DNA from: Filimonas zeae
Lineage (GTDB): Bacteria > Bacteroidota > Bacteroidia > Chitinophagales > Chitinophagaceae
NCBI RefSeq assembly: GCF_014641615.1
Contig: NZ_BMIB01000001.1
Span: 1,640,171 to 1,704,170 of the forward strand
DNA: 64,000 nucleotides
Direction of reading: 5' to 3'
Each line of letters opens with the position of its first letter. Within the stretch, counting starts at the first letter, position 1. Positions 18,353-27,411 of the stretch are shown here, piece after piece. Under the pieces are notes generated by a model. The model was not told the DNA's origin, made no database searches, and saw only the letters and a list, made by a program, of their open reading frames with translations. The position numbers and the translations under genes were made by a program.

Positions 18353-18533
18353 GGGAGTTGTTAGTTGGAAGTTTGAAGTTGGGAGTTGATAGCTTGAGTT
18401 GATGGTTGATAGGTGAGGTGAGAGTCAGCTTTTTGCTGAAAAGGATAAATAAAAAGGGAAGCAGTTGTTTGCAAACTGCTTCCCTTTTTATTATAGTAAG
18501 CCAGGAATATAATTCCCAACTTCAAACTCCCAA
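18353..18533. repeat. Intergenic stretch with degenerate GTTG-rich repeats in inverted orientation
   Basis: Directly after the permease stop, 18360-18420 is a string of related short words (gttggaagtttgaagttggg, gagttgatagcttgagttga). The reverse complement of the same words (cccaacttcaaactcccaac) appears at 18514-18534, flanking the terminator. It looks like an intergenic simple-repeat family rather than a gene. Confidence 0.55.
18451..18489. terminator. Bidirectional terminator between permease and ahcY
   Basis: A 16-bp perfect stem AAAAAGGGAAGCAGTT / AACTGCTTCCCTTTTT with a 7-base loop; the A/T flanks allow function on both strands for two convergent genes. Confidence 0.93.
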
Positions 18534-19859
18534 CTAGTATCTGTAATGCTCAGCCTTAAACGGACCATACTGAGGTATACCCAGGTATTCAGCCTGTGCG
18601 GTAGTAAGCTCGTCCAGTACCACGCCAATTTTTGCCAGGTGTAAACGGGCTACTTTCTCGTCCAGGTGTTTAGGTAACACATACACTTTGTTCTCGTAGT
18701 TTTTGTGGTTAGTCCACAGTTCTATCTGAGCCAGTGTCTGGTTGGTGAAAGAGTTACTCATTACAAAAGATGGGTGACCGGTAGCGCAACCCAGGTTAAC
18801 CAGGCGGCCTTCAGCCAGGATGATGATGTCTTTACCATCTACATTGTAAATATCCACCTGTGGCTTAATAGTATCTTTGGTATTACCATAGTTTTTGTTC
18901 AGCCATGCCATATCAATTTCGATATCAAAGTGGCCGATGTTACAAACGATAGCTTTATCCTTCATCAGTTTAAAGTGCTCGCCGGTAATAATGTCGCGGC
19001 AACCGGTAGTAGTAACTACAATATCGGCTTCTTTAACAGCATCCACCATTTTCTTCACTTCAAAACCGTCCATAGCTGCCTGTAAAGCACAGATGGGATC
19101 AATTTCAGTAACAATTACGCGGCAACCTGCACCTTGTAAAGAAGCGGCAGAACCTTTACCCACATCACCGTAACCGGCAACAGCTGCTACTTTACCAGCC
19201 ATCATTACGTCGGTAGCGCGGCGGATAGAATCCACCAGCGATTCTTTACAACCGTATTTATTATCAAATTTGCTCTTGGTAACAGAGTCGTTTACGTTAA
19301 TGGCAGGAATAGGTAAAGTACCTTTTGCCATTCTTTCGTATAAGCGGTGTACACCGGTAGTGGTTTCTTCGCTTAAGCCTTTAATATTCTGAATCAGCTC
19401 AGGATATTTGTCGAAAACGATGTTGGTTAAGTCGCCACCATCATCCAGAATCATGTTCAATGGCTTGTCTGTACCGCCAAAGAACAGGGTTTGTTCAATA
19501 CACCAATCTGCTTCTTCCTGTGTTTGTCCTTTCCAGGCAAAAACACCAATACCTGCAGCAGCAATAGCAGCAGCAGCATGATCCTGTGTAGAGAAGATAT
19601 TACAAGAGCTCCAGCGTACTTCAGCACCCAGGGCAATCAGGGTTTCAATCAGTACAGCGGTTTGAATAGTCATGTGTAAACAGCCGGCAACACGGGCACC
19701 TTTCAGAGGTTGGGAAGCGCCATATTCTGCACGCAGGGACATAAGGCCCGGCATTTCAGCCTCAGCCAGCCTGATCTCTTTACGACCCCATTCAGCCAGG
19801 CTGATGTCGGCCACCTTATAGGGAAGGCTCAGGTCAATCTTTTGTACGCTTGTAGACAT
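18534..19859 (-). CDS. ahcY: Adenosylhomocysteinase
   Basis: A 441-residue cytoplasmic NAD-dependent enzyme that hydrolyses S-adenosylhomocysteine to homocysteine and adenosine, clearing the methyltransferase by-product. Start [16 protein letters not shown] at 19859 follows family alignment; the ORF could open 34 residues earlier, but a promoter lies there. [17 protein letters not shown] is the NAD-binding Rossmann loop. The DDGGDLT and [11 protein letters not shown] motifs carry catalytic Asp, Lys and Asn. The C-terminal KAEHYRY supplies the conserved Lys/Tyr that reaches the neighbouring subunit's NAD. Confidence 0.97.
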   Translation of the reverse strand: MSTSVQKIDLSLPYKVADISLAEWGRKEIRLAEAEMPGLMSLRAEYGASQPLKGARVAGCLHMTIQTAVLIETLIALGAEVRWSSCNIFSTQDHAAAAIAAAGIGVFAWKGQTQEEADWCIEQTLFFGGTDKPLNMILDDGGDLTNIVFDKYPELIQNIKGLSEETTTGVHRLYERMAKGTLPIPAINVNDSVTKSKFDNKYGCKESLVDSIRRATDVMMAGKVAAVAGYGDVGKGSAASLQGAGCRVIVTEIDPICALQAAMDGFEVKKMVDAVKEADIVVTTTGCRDIITGEHFKLMKDKAIVCNIGHFDIEIDMAWLNKNYGNTKDTIKPQVDIYNVDGKDIIILAEGRLVNLGCATGHPSFVMSNSFTNQTLAQIELWTNHKNYENKVYVLPKHLDEKVARLHLAKIGVVLDELTTAQAEYLGIPQYGPFKAEHYRY

Positions 19860-19877
19860 AATTATGTATTTATGCCG

Positions 19878-19885
19878 CAAATGTA
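19878..19885 (-). promoter_or_regulatory. Promoter -7 element of ahcY
   Basis: On the minus strand TACATTTG is an exact TAnnTTTG element ending 19 bases before the ahcY ATG. No clear TTG is seen at the -33 position. Confidence 0.5.
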
Positions 19886-19972
19886 CACAAGCAGGATAAA
19901 ATAAGGAACATAACTGCAAAAACAGGAGAAAAGAATAAAAAAGCGTTGCTTTGCAGAACAAATTCAGGATAA

Positions 19973-20476
19973 ATGGCGGCTAAAGAAGTTGAAAAAGAAC
20001 AAAATGCTATGCCCTTTCCGGCACTGGATGCCAAAGACATGGCTATTCTGAAATTACTGCAGCAGAATGCACGCATTACCGTGCGGGAAATAGCCGAACA
20101 GGTACACCTGAGCACCACCCCGGTACACGAACGCATCCGCCGTATGGAAGAAACGGGGGTAATTAAGCAATATGCCACCCTGGTAGACCATGCCAAGGTT
20201 AAAAAAGGCCTTATGGTTATCTGTTATGTATCGCTGAAGCAGCATAACCGCCGCGCCGGGGCCCGGTTTATTAAAGACATTCAGGAGATGCAGGAGGTAA
20301 TAGAATGTTATAATATTTCGGGCGAGTTTGATTTTATGCTGAAGGTGGTAGCCGAAAATATGGATGCCTATTACGATTTTCATGTAAACAAACTGAGCCA
20401 GGTAGATAATATGGGCCATTTGCAAAGCGTGTTTGTTATGGGCATTATTAAACAAACGCACCAGCTGGTACATTAG
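19973..20476 (+). CDS. Lrp/AsnC family transcriptional regulator
   Basis: A 167-residue regulator. An N-terminal winged helix-turn-helix (about residues 20-70; [34 protein letters not shown]) is followed by the RAM ligand-binding alpha/beta domain (about 80-160; [22 protein letters not shown]). Such proteins sense amino acids and form octameric DNA-wrapping assemblies. It is divergent from ahcY across 113 bases, so methionine-cycle control is possible but not shown. Confidence 0.92.
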   Translation: MAAKEVEKEQNAMPFPALDAKDMAILKLLQQNARITVREIAEQVHLSTTPVHERIRRMEETGVIKQYATLVDHAKVKKGLMVICYVSLKQHNRRAGARFIKDIQEMQEVIECYNISGEFDFMLKVVAENMDAYYDFHVNKLSQVDNMGHLQSVFVMGIIKQTHQLVH

Positions 20477-20519
20477 TGAATATGGCCGTAATACGTGTTA
20501 TCAGTACATTTGCAAAGCC

Positions 20520-21893
20520 ATGACCAACCTGCGTGCAATTTTTCATTCTATAGGAGCCCTCACCGCAAAATTCCTGCACATAGGCGTTCGTCCGGAAATG
20601 TCTTTTTTTGAAAAGCAGAAGATTCATTTACTGAATATTATGATTCTTCCTTCGGTGCTGCCCATTACTTTTTTTGCACTGCTGAATCTGGCGGAACGGC
20701 CGGGTTTGTCCATCCTCAACATGGCCAATGTAATCTGTTATCTGGCGGTAATTATTCTTAACCTTAAAGGGCGTTATCTGCAATGGCGGTTAATTTTTAT
20801 AGCAACCAGTGCGGTTATCTTTTTTCTGGAGGCATTGTTTTTTCACAACGGAATGGAGTTTGCCCTGCTGCTCACCGTTATCTGTAGCCTGGTACTGGTA
20901 GATAAGGGATGGCAGTACCTGTTAATTCTATTGGGCGTAACGGCTGCTTTTTGTTACCTGCAATACCGGGAAAATATGCAGGTACACAAGGATAAAGCAA
21001 TGGTATTAAGAGTGGTAAGTACTATTGCCAACTGTCTGTTGCTGTTAACCGCAGGCCTGTATTATTTCAGGGGCATTTATCTCAAATACCACAAGCAGGT
21101 AGAAGCACATAAAAAGCTGCTGGAACAGCAGCAGGTGCTATTACTGGTTCAGAAGCAGGAGTTGGAACAGAATAATAAAGATCTGAAACTACTGAGCGAA
21201 TCGCGCCAGAAAATCCTTTTTACCCTTGCGCACGATCTGCGTAATCCGCTCAGCGGCATTGAAGCACTTACCAATACCATGCTGGAGGGCGGGGTAGCGG
21301 ATGAGCAGGAGCGTAACGATCTGCTATCCGTAATAGCCTCCACCGCCAACCGGTCGTTAAAACAAATGCAGGAGTTACTGAATGCACACCAGTATGCTGA
21401 GCCGAAACGGGTAGCCGAAAAGGCAGCGGTAGATGTGGGTGAACTGTTACAACTGGTGGTAGTACCACTACAGCACAAAGCAGCAGAAAAAGCCATTACT
21501 ATCCGTTATCAATTGCCCCAGGCTGGTACCGGTGTGTACGCCAACAAGTGGCAGCTGATACGGGTAATGGAAAACCTGCTGTCAAATGCCATCAAGTTCA
21601 GCTTTCCCGGAGGTATGGTGGTGGTAGGAGCAGAACAGACACCAGGTTGGATTACTTTATCGGTAACGGACAAGGGCATCGGTATTCCTGCTGAAAAGCA
21701 GCCTTATATATTCGACAACGTGCACCGTGTGCAACAAACCGGCACTGGTGGTGAGCAGTCATTTGGTCTGGGCCTGGCTATCTGCAGGCAAATAGTAGAG
21801 GCACATGGCGGTTCTATTGCTTTCCGGTCGCTGGCAGAAGAAGGTACCGTATTCTGGGTAAAGTTGCCCGATGCTGCCAATGTTGCTGATTGA
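20520..21893 (+). CDS. Orphan membrane sensor histidine kinase
   Basis: A 457-residue kinase. ATG at 20520 is preferred over an in-frame ATG inside the upstream lrp gene. The N-terminus has about six hydrophobic helices (residues 35-185) without a large periplasmic loop, suggesting it senses a membrane or intramembrane cue. A coiled coil (about 190-230, rich in Q/E/K/L) leads to HisKA with phospho-acceptor His238 in LAHDLRNPLSG. HATPase_c shows the N box NLLSNAIKFS, G1 DKGIGIP and G2 FGLGLAI. No response regulator is adjacent and no receiver domain is present. Confidence 0.9.
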   Translation: MTNLRAIFHSIGALTAKFLHIGVRPEMSFFEKQKIHLLNIMILPSVLPITFFALLNLAERPGLSILNMANVICYLAVIILNLKGRYLQWRLIFIATSAVIFFLEALFFHNGMEFALLLTVICSLVLVDKGWQYLLILLGVTAAFCYLQYRENMQVHKDKAMVLRVVSTIANCLLLLTAGLYYFRGIYLKYHKQVEAHKKLLEQQQVLLLVQKQELEQNNKDLKLLSESRQKILFTLAHDLRNPLSGIEALTNTMLEGGVADEQERNDLLSVIASTANRSLKQMQELLNAHQYAEPKRVAEKAAVDVGELLQLVVVPLQHKAAEKAITIRYQLPQAGTGVYANKWQLIRVMENLLSNAIKFSFPGGMVVVGAEQTPGWITLSVTDKGIGIPAEKQPYIFDNVHRVQQTGTGGEQSFGLGLAICRQIVEAHGGSIAFRSLAEEGTVFWVKLPDAANVAD

Positions 21894-21923
21894 GTATAGT
21901 GGATTGCTAAAATAATATCATAC

Positions 21924-21951
21924 AGATTGGCTAATCCATAGTAGATTGGCT
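21924..21951. repeat. Paired 9-bp direct repeat before esterase gene
   Basis: AGATTGGCT occurs at 21924-21932 and 21943-21951, starts 19 bases apart, in the 81-base gap upstream of the esterase ATG. Could be an activator site; nothing else supports this. Confidence 0.3.
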
Positions 21952-21974
21952 TTTTGTTAGTGTAACCAATATAT

Positions 21975-23384
21975 ATGAAAAGGATTTTGCTTTGCCTTAT
22001 GGCCGGAATGCTGGCCAATACCTTGTATGCGGAGGTTCGCCTTCCCGCCCTTATATCCAGTAACATGGTACTGCAACAACAGAGTAATGCACATTTATGG
22101 GGGTGGGCAAACCCTACCGATAAAGTGTATGTTACCACCTCCTGGAATAACCGGAAAGACTCTGCCATAGCCAGCCGGGATGCCAAATGGTCTATAGCCA
22201 TACCTACACCTGTGGCTGGTGGCCCTTATACCATTACCATTCAGGCGGGCAATACCATAGAACTGCAAAACATTATGATTGGCGAGGTATGGGTTTGCTC
22301 CGGCCAGTCGAATATGGAAATGAGTGCTTCCTGGGGGCCAGACGCCCTGCCGGAGATCAATGCTGAATTACCCACTGCCGCCAATAGCAAAATCCGCTTT
22401 TTTCAGTCGCCCCGTGCCACGGCAGCTTATCCGCAGGATAACATTACCGGCAGCTGGAAAGAGTGTGATGAGGCCACGTTGAAAAACTTCAGTGCTACCG
22501 GCTATTTCTTTGGTAAAATGTTGCACCAGAAACTGAATGTTCCGGTGGGGCTTATTAACGTAAGCTGGGGAGGCACCTCTGCCGATGTGTGGACGCCTGC
22601 TGAACTGGTACAGAACAATCCCGATCTGGATGCTGCCAATAAAAGACTGCAGCAGCACCCGTGGTGGCCCGTAACACCAGGTGCCTGTTATAATGCCATG
22701 ATTGCCCCGTTACTGCAAATGGATATTGCCGGTGTAATCTGGTACCAGGGCGAAGGGAATGTTGATGCCAGGGGCGATTACCACCAATTGTTTGCTACTA
22801 TGATTAACAGCTGGCGCAGGGCATGGAATAAACAGTTTCCTTTTTATTATGTACAAATAGCGCCTTTTAATTACGGCGGTAAAGAAGCCGCAGCATTATT
22901 GCGCGAGCAGCAGGCAGCAACCTTATCGCTGCCGGGTGTAGGCATGGTGGTTACTACCGATCTGGTAGATACGGTTACCGATATACACCCCAAACAAAAA
23001 CGCGCGGTAGGCAACCGGTTGGCCGCACTGGCTTTAACAGAAGTGTATCACCAGCAGGCAGGCAACTGTTACAGCCCCGTTTTCAGCAAAGCAGCCGTGG
23101 TAAAAGATAAACTGATGGTGTATTTTTCACATGCTGAAAATGGACTTGTAATTAAAGGGGGCGCGGCGAAAGAATGTTATATAGCGGGGGCCGACCGGCG
23201 TTTTGTGCGGGCTACCGTAAAGGCAGAAGACGATCATCTTATTGTTTCTGCACCGGGCGTACCGCATCCGGTAGCTTTCCGGTTCGGATTCAGCAATGCA
23301 GCGGTGGGTAATATATTTAATGCAGAAGGCTTACCTGTAGTACCTTTCCGTACCGATAACTGGAACAATGCCATTACGGAATAA
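21975..23384 (+). CDS. Sialate O-acetylesterase, SGNH family
   Basis: A 469-residue exported esterase with a signal peptide (MKRILLCLMAGMLANTLYA). The N-terminal beta domain (LISSNMVLQQ, WGWANPTDKV) is typical of bacterial sialate 9-O-acetylesterases. The SGNH hydrolase domain shows the nucleophile Ser in CSGQSNME, the Gly/Asn blocks (NVSWGGTSA, WYQGEGN) and a DIHPKQK block with the probable catalytic Asp/His. Known family members remove O-acetyl groups from sialic acids or plant polysaccharides. Location is periplasmic or surface. The substrate is not given by context. Confidence 0.9.
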   Translation: MKRILLCLMAGMLANTLYAEVRLPALISSNMVLQQQSNAHLWGWANPTDKVYVTTSWNNRKDSAIASRDAKWSIAIPTPVAGGPYTITIQAGNTIELQNIMIGEVWVCSGQSNMEMSASWGPDALPEINAELPTAANSKIRFFQSPRATAAYPQDNITGSWKECDEATLKNFSATGYFFGKMLHQKLNVPVGLINVSWGGTSADVWTPAELVQNNPDLDAANKRLQQHPWWPVTPGACYNAMIAPLLQMDIAGVIWYQGEGNVDARGDYHQLFATMINSWRRAWNKQFPFYYVQIAPFNYGGKEAAALLREQQAATLSLPGVGMVVTTDLVDTVTDIHPKQKRAVGNRLAALALTEVYHQQAGNCYSPVFSKAAVVKDKLMVYFSHAENGLVIKGGAAKECYIAGADRRFVRATVKAEDDHLIVSAPGVPHPVAFRFGFSNAAVGNIFNAEGLPVVPFRTDNWNNAITE

Positions 23385-23399
23385 CACAATCTGTTTAGT

Positions 23400-23687
23400 A
23401 TGTCCAAACCTGTAGTTACTATAGAATATTGCCCTAAATGCGGCTGGCTGTTGCGGGCCGCTTATTTAGCCCAGGAGTTGTTAACCACCTTTCAGGAAGA
23501 ACTGGGTGGGGTGCTGATAAAGCCTGCTGAAATCAACGGACGGTTTTCTATTACGGTGGATGATCAGCTGGTATTCGATCGCAAACAGCAAGGGCGTTTT
23601 CCGGAAACCAAAGAGTTAAAGCAGCTGGTACGCGATGTTGCCTGCCCCGATAAACCACTGGGGCATTCGGACAAACCCGGTGCATAG
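23400..23687 (+). CDS. SelT/SelW/SelH-like (Rdx) thioredoxin-fold protein
   Basis: A 95-residue cytoplasmic protein with the N-terminal VTIEYCPKCGWLLRA motif. The CxxC takes the place of the Cys-x-x-Sec of eukaryotic Rdx selenoproteins. The core (FQEELGGVLIKPA..GRFSI..FDRKQQGRFPETKELKQLVRD) fits the Rdx family length and fold. A redox role is inferred from family. No in-frame UGA is present, so it is a non-selenoprotein form. It begins 15 bases after the esterase gene. Confidence 0.9.
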   Translation: MSKPVVTIEYCPKCGWLLRAAYLAQELLTTFQEELGGVLIKPAEINGRFSITVDDQLVFDRKQQGRFPETKELKQLVRDVACPDKPLGHSDKPGA

Positions 23688-23888
23688 TATTGTTTTAAGA
23701 GGCTAATGCCTGTTGCCGCCGTTCCGGCTAAGGCAGGCATCAGGTCAATACCGTACAAAAACTGTCCGTTTTCGTACACCTGCGTATTGCTGCCACCTTC
23801 ATAACGCTTACTAATAAACAGTTGCTACCCTGGCATATCTGTTGGGGCAAGTATTACTGTTGTAGTAATCATCTTTACAATAAGCGTT
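23688..23888. other. 201-base gap, coding-like on the minus strand
   Basis: No plus-strand gene. On the minus strand 23836 to about 23695 reads without stop as a protein-like segment containing YEGGSNTQVYENGQF and LYGIDLMPALAG, beginning after a TAG stop and then running into antisense of the Rdx gene. It may be a decayed gene remnant. A hairpin (ATGCCTG/CAGGCAT, 23706-23740) lies in the same segment. Confidence 0.3.
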
Positions 23889-26285
23889 ATGTTCAGAAAT
23901 TATGTTCTCATTGCTTTCCGCCATTTTGCAAAGCATAAGCTGTTTTCTGCCATTAATATATTATGCCTTTCCATTGGCATAACCTTTTCCATCATTATCG
24001 GCGCATACGTGCTGAATCAGCAGGGGGTAAACAGTAAGCTGCGCCATGCCGATCGTCAGTTTTACATTAAAACCGCCTGGAAGGAAAAAGATCTGGGTTC
24101 CGAAATAGTAACCATTTCACCGTGGGCTAAAGCTATAAAGGAAGCGTATCCACAACTGGTGGCTAACTACTTCCGGTATAATCCTGTTACCAATGTAGTA
24201 TCCAATGGCGACAAACATTTTAAGGAGAATATTGCTATCTGCGATACCACATTGGTATCTATGTATGGTTTTCCGCTGCTGCATGGCGATAAAAACAATG
24301 CTTTTACCAGTAACAACGCTGCGGTAATTACGGCAAAGTTTGCTGAAAAGTTATATGGTACAACCAATGCTATTGGTAAAAGGCTTAGCATTCAAACAAC
24401 GGTAGCTGGTGTTACCCAGGAATATATGGTATCTGCCGTATTGAAAGATATACCTTATAACACAGTTACGCATCTGATGAGTGAAACCTATAGTGTGTAT
24501 GTACCTACTACAGGTAACCGGTATTTTGCAATGGGGGATCCTTCTCAGGGCTGGGATGACCTGAACCTGATAAGTTTTATAGAATTACAGCCGGGTGTTC
24601 AGGTGAAGGCGGTGAATAAGGCATTGAACCAGCTTCTGAAAAAACATTCATCAGATTTTGTATGGAAAAATTTATGGGCTAACACCGTACCGGTTAAAGA
24701 TTTTTATCTTACCGATAACAATGGTGCCGTTAAAAAAATGATTACCATTCTGTCTGCAATAGCCGTGTTTATATTGTTAATGGTTATCATCAATTATGTA
24801 AACATCAATATAGGCACATCTGTTTCCCGCTTAAAGGAAATTGGCTTGCGTAAAACATTTGGCAGTGCCAGAAAGCAGGTGGTAATGCAGTTTCTGCTGG
24901 AAGCACTGATACTTAGCGTTATTGCTGCGGTTTTATCCCTGTTACTTTATCAGCTACTGGCTCCTGTATTTTCAAAGGTGCTCAATACCACGCTTAAACC
25001 GGTGTGGCAGTTAACTGTTACCAATATTATGCAGCTGGTGGGGCTTGTGGCAGCTATTGGTTTGCTGGCCGGTATTTATCCGGCATTTGTATTAAGCGGC
25101 ACCAACCTTATCCGGGCGGTAAAAGGCAAAACGGAGCATGCAAAAGGCGGGCTGGGGCTAAAACGTGCATTGGTGGTGGTGCAGTTTTCGCTGGCCATAC
25201 TGGTGTTTATTTGCGCGTTAAACCTGTCTAAACAAGTGTCTTACCTGTTTCATAAAGATCTGGGTTATAGTAAGGAGCAATTGCTGGTAGTATCTGCATT
25301 TCCTAAACAGTGGGATAGTGCCGGATTACTAAAAATGCAGACTATTAAAAAAGACCTGCTGCAAATACCGGCTGTACAAAACATTTCGTTAGCCTTTGAT
25401 TTGCCTGAAACCACACCGTTTGGCAGAATAGTATTGTTTCCACCCGGAAGTGCCGGAACTAAAAAGCAACTGAATCTGCCCATTTCCAATGCAGATGAGG
25501 ATTATGCAAAAGCCTTTGGTATAAAAATGAAAGCAGGTTCTTTCTTCGATGCCAGCGGAGGTGGTATGGTTCTGAATGAGGCCGCTGTTAAGCAACTGGG
25601 GCTAAACAATGAAAATGCAGTGGGTACACAAATTAAAACATTAGGTGGGCCGGCTACCATTAGCGGTGTAATTGGAGATTATCATTTTTCGTCCATGCAG
25701 GAAAAGATAGGGCCGGTGGGTTTTAGTCATGTAAAATATGGAATGTCATATCGGTTTCTTGTGGTAAAGCTGAACACAGACAATATTGCGCAAACCATGG
25801 AGCATATAAAAGCACGCTGGCGTGCCATGTTACCCAATGCGCCTTTTGATTATTCTTTTATGGATGAGAAGTTTGCTGCCATTTATAAATCTGAACTACA
25901 GCTAAAAACGGCGGCGGATGTGGCTACCGTACTCAATCTGATAATAGTGCTGCTGGGGGTACTGGGCGTAATGGTATTTACACTCAATAAACGGAAGAAG
26001 GAAATTGCCGTAAGGAAAGTATTGGGTGCAGATGTGATAAGCATCATCTCACTTTTTCTGAAAGAATATTCCTGGTTAATCGTTATTGCCAACCTGATAG
26101 CCTGGCCGCTTGCTTACATGGCTACAGAACATTTTTTACAAACCTTTGCCTATCGTATTCAGCAAAACATTTTCCCCTACCTGTGGGTATTAATATCTGT
26201 AGCTGCTATGGCGTTTACATTAATAAGCGCTTATAGCGCTAAAGCGGCTATTGCTAATCCTGTAAAAAGTTTGAAAGCGGAATAA
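23889..26285 (+). CDS. FtsX/MacB-type ABC transporter permease
   Basis: A 798-residue paralogue of the permease at 15971 with the same double FtsX/MacB-core layout. First TM near residues 20-40, central TM cluster about 290-420, and C-terminal TMs about 680-785. Signatures VSRLKEIGLRKTFGSAR and NKRKKEIAVRKVLGAD mark the two coupling helices, and both copies end in AKAAIANPVKSLKAE-like tails. Sequence identity to the other copy is moderate, suggesting an old duplication. No ATPase is nearby. It stands alone between the Rdx gene and the convergent TlpA gene. Confidence 0.88.
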   Translation: MFRNYVLIAFRHFAKHKLFSAINILCLSIGITFSIIIGAYVLNQQGVNSKLRHADRQFYIKTAWKEKDLGSEIVTISPWAKAIKEAYPQLVANYFRYNPVTNVVSNGDKHFKENIAICDTTLVSMYGFPLLHGDKNNAFTSNNAAVITAKFAEKLYGTTNAIGKRLSIQTTVAGVTQEYMVSAVLKDIPYNTVTHLMSETYSVYVPTTGNRYFAMGDPSQGWDDLNLISFIELQPGVQVKAVNKALNQLLKKHSSDFVWKNLWANTVPVKDFYLTDNNGAVKKMITILSAIAVFILLMVIINYVNINIGTSVSRLKEIGLRKTFGSARKQVVMQFLLEALILSVIAAVLSLLLYQLLAPVFSKVLNTTLKPVWQLTVTNIMQLVGLVAAIGLLAGIYPAFVLSGTNLIRAVKGKTEHAKGGLGLKRALVVVQFSLAILVFICALNLSKQVSYLFHKDLGYSKEQLLVVSAFPKQWDSAGLLKMQTIKKDLLQIPAVQNISLAFDLPETTPFGRIVLFPPGSAGTKKQLNLPISNADEDYAKAFGIKMKAGSFFDASGGGMVLNEAAVKQLGLNNENAVGTQIKTLGGPATISGVIGDYHFSSMQEKIGPVGFSHVKYGMSYRFLVVKLNTDNIAQTMEHIKARWRAMLPNAPFDYSFMDEKFAAIYKSELQLKTAADVATVLNLIIVLLGVLGVMVFTLNKRKKEIAVRKVLGADVISIISLFLKEYSWLIVIANLIAWPLAYMATEHFLQTFAYRIQQNIFPYLWVLISVAAMAFTLISAYSAKAAIANPVKSLKAE

Positions 26286-26325
26286 GAGGGCATTTCCTTG
26301 TTTTTATAACATAGAAAATACCCTC
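26286..26325 (+). terminator. Probable terminator after second permease
   Basis: GAGGGcATTTcC pairs imperfectly with GAAAATaCCCTC across a 16-base loop, followed by TCTTTTATC, starting right after the stop codon. Confidence 0.5.
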
Positions 26326-26336
26326 TCTTTTATCAA

Positions 26337-27389
26337 TTACATAAGCGGTAACTGCGCCAGCATTTCCTCTAACGCCTTTCCATGAATATTCCTGGCGATG
26401 ATAGTGCCGGAAGGGTCAAGTAAATAGGTTGTTGGAACGCCATAAATCTGGTAAAGTATTGCAGCGGCATTATCCTTTTGCAGATCGCAAAGCTGTAACC
26501 ATGGCAGCTGATCGTCGCTGACTGCTTTTAACCAGGCATCACGTTTTGTATCTACAGATACCCCCAGCATGGTGAAGTTTTTACCCTGGTATTTTGCGTA
26601 CAATTTTACAAGCTCCTTATTAGCGGCGCGGCATGGCTTACACCAGGAAGCCCAGAAATCGAGTAATACATAACGCCCCCGCAGCGAAGACAAGCTGAAG
26701 GGCTTTCCGGTGCTATCCGGCTGAAGGAAGTCGGGTGCCGTCATTCCGGGCAATAATCTTCTTTTCTTTTGCAGGGAGGCATAAAGTTCCTGTCCTTTTT
26801 TACCGGCCTGCAGTTGTTTGTCCAGTCCATTAAAGAGTACCAGCAAAGAATCGAAAACCGGTAACGTATCCGCATCATTACTCATAAAACGAATGGCGGT
26901 AAGACTGATGAGTGAGGCTGGATGCTCTATAACAAATTTCCGGTTAACAGCTGCTGCCTCGTGCTTCAATGTCTGGTAAGGCGATTCGCCTGATTGTATG
27001 GATGCCATCAGCCTATTATACTGCCGGAATTCTTCGTTAACCGTGGAGCCGGCTACAATAGCATTTTTTATAGAGTCGCGGCTATTAATGAGCAGTGTAC
27101 CTGCATCAATATAAAACATCAGCTCATCGTATGGCCATTGTATAGGTTTACCATTTCTGGAAAGAAGGAGGGAAGCCGGTACCGGGTCATCTGTTTTTCC
27201 GGTGAACTGGAATACACCCCGTTTCAGCGTAACAGAATCTATATGAGGTGTTTTATTGATGGAGTAGCGCAGATACAATTTCGCGGGAGCTTCCAGCGAG
27301 CCTATCTTTCCTTTTAACGTAAAAGTGTGGGGCTGCGCGATACCTGTGATGCACAGTAATAACAGGCAGCCGCTTATCAGAAATCGCAT
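26337..27389 (-). CDS. TlpA-like thiol-disulfide oxidoreductase with DUF4369 domain
   Basis: A 350-residue periplasmic protein with a signal peptide (residues 1-19). The N-terminal DUF4369-like beta domain (about 20-120) is followed by a helical linker and a C-terminal AhpC/TSA-type thioredoxin domain (about 215-350) with active site WASWCKPCR. The cis-Pro appears in YGVPTTYLLDPSG. Such proteins reduce disulfides in exported proteins. As last gene of the sigma/FecR/SusC/SusD cluster (22 bases after susD) it probably assists the same uptake system, a common arrangement in Chitinophaga and Pedobacter relatives. Confidence 0.9.
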   Translation of the reverse strand: MRFLISGCLLLLCITGIAQPHTFTLKGKIGSLEAPAKLYLRYSINKTPHIDSVTLKRGVFQFTGKTDDPVPASLLLSRNGKPIQWPYDELMFYIDAGTLLINSRDSIKNAIVAGSTVNEEFRQYNRLMASIQSGESPYQTLKHEAAAVNRKFVIEHPASLISLTAIRFMSNDADTLPVFDSLLVLFNGLDKQLQAGKKGQELYASLQKKRRLLPGMTAPDFLQPDSTGKPFSLSSLRGRYVLLDFWASWCKPCRAANKELVKLYAKYQGKNFTMLGVSVDTKRDAWLKAVSDDQLPWLQLCDLQKDNAAAILYQIYGVPTTYLLDPSGTIIARNIHGKALEEMLAQLPLM

Positions 27390-27411
27390 AACTTTCTTTT
27401 AATGATGTTTA

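Noticed and set aside
23400..23687. Possible selenoprotein (SelW/SelT-like)
   Set aside because: The redox site is CPKC encoded by sense Cys codons; no in-frame TGA or SECIS-like structure was seen.
15971..26285. The two FtsX-like permeases as one transporter pair
   Set aside because: They are 5.5 kb apart with unrelated genes between and no shared ATPase; each is a self-contained double permease.
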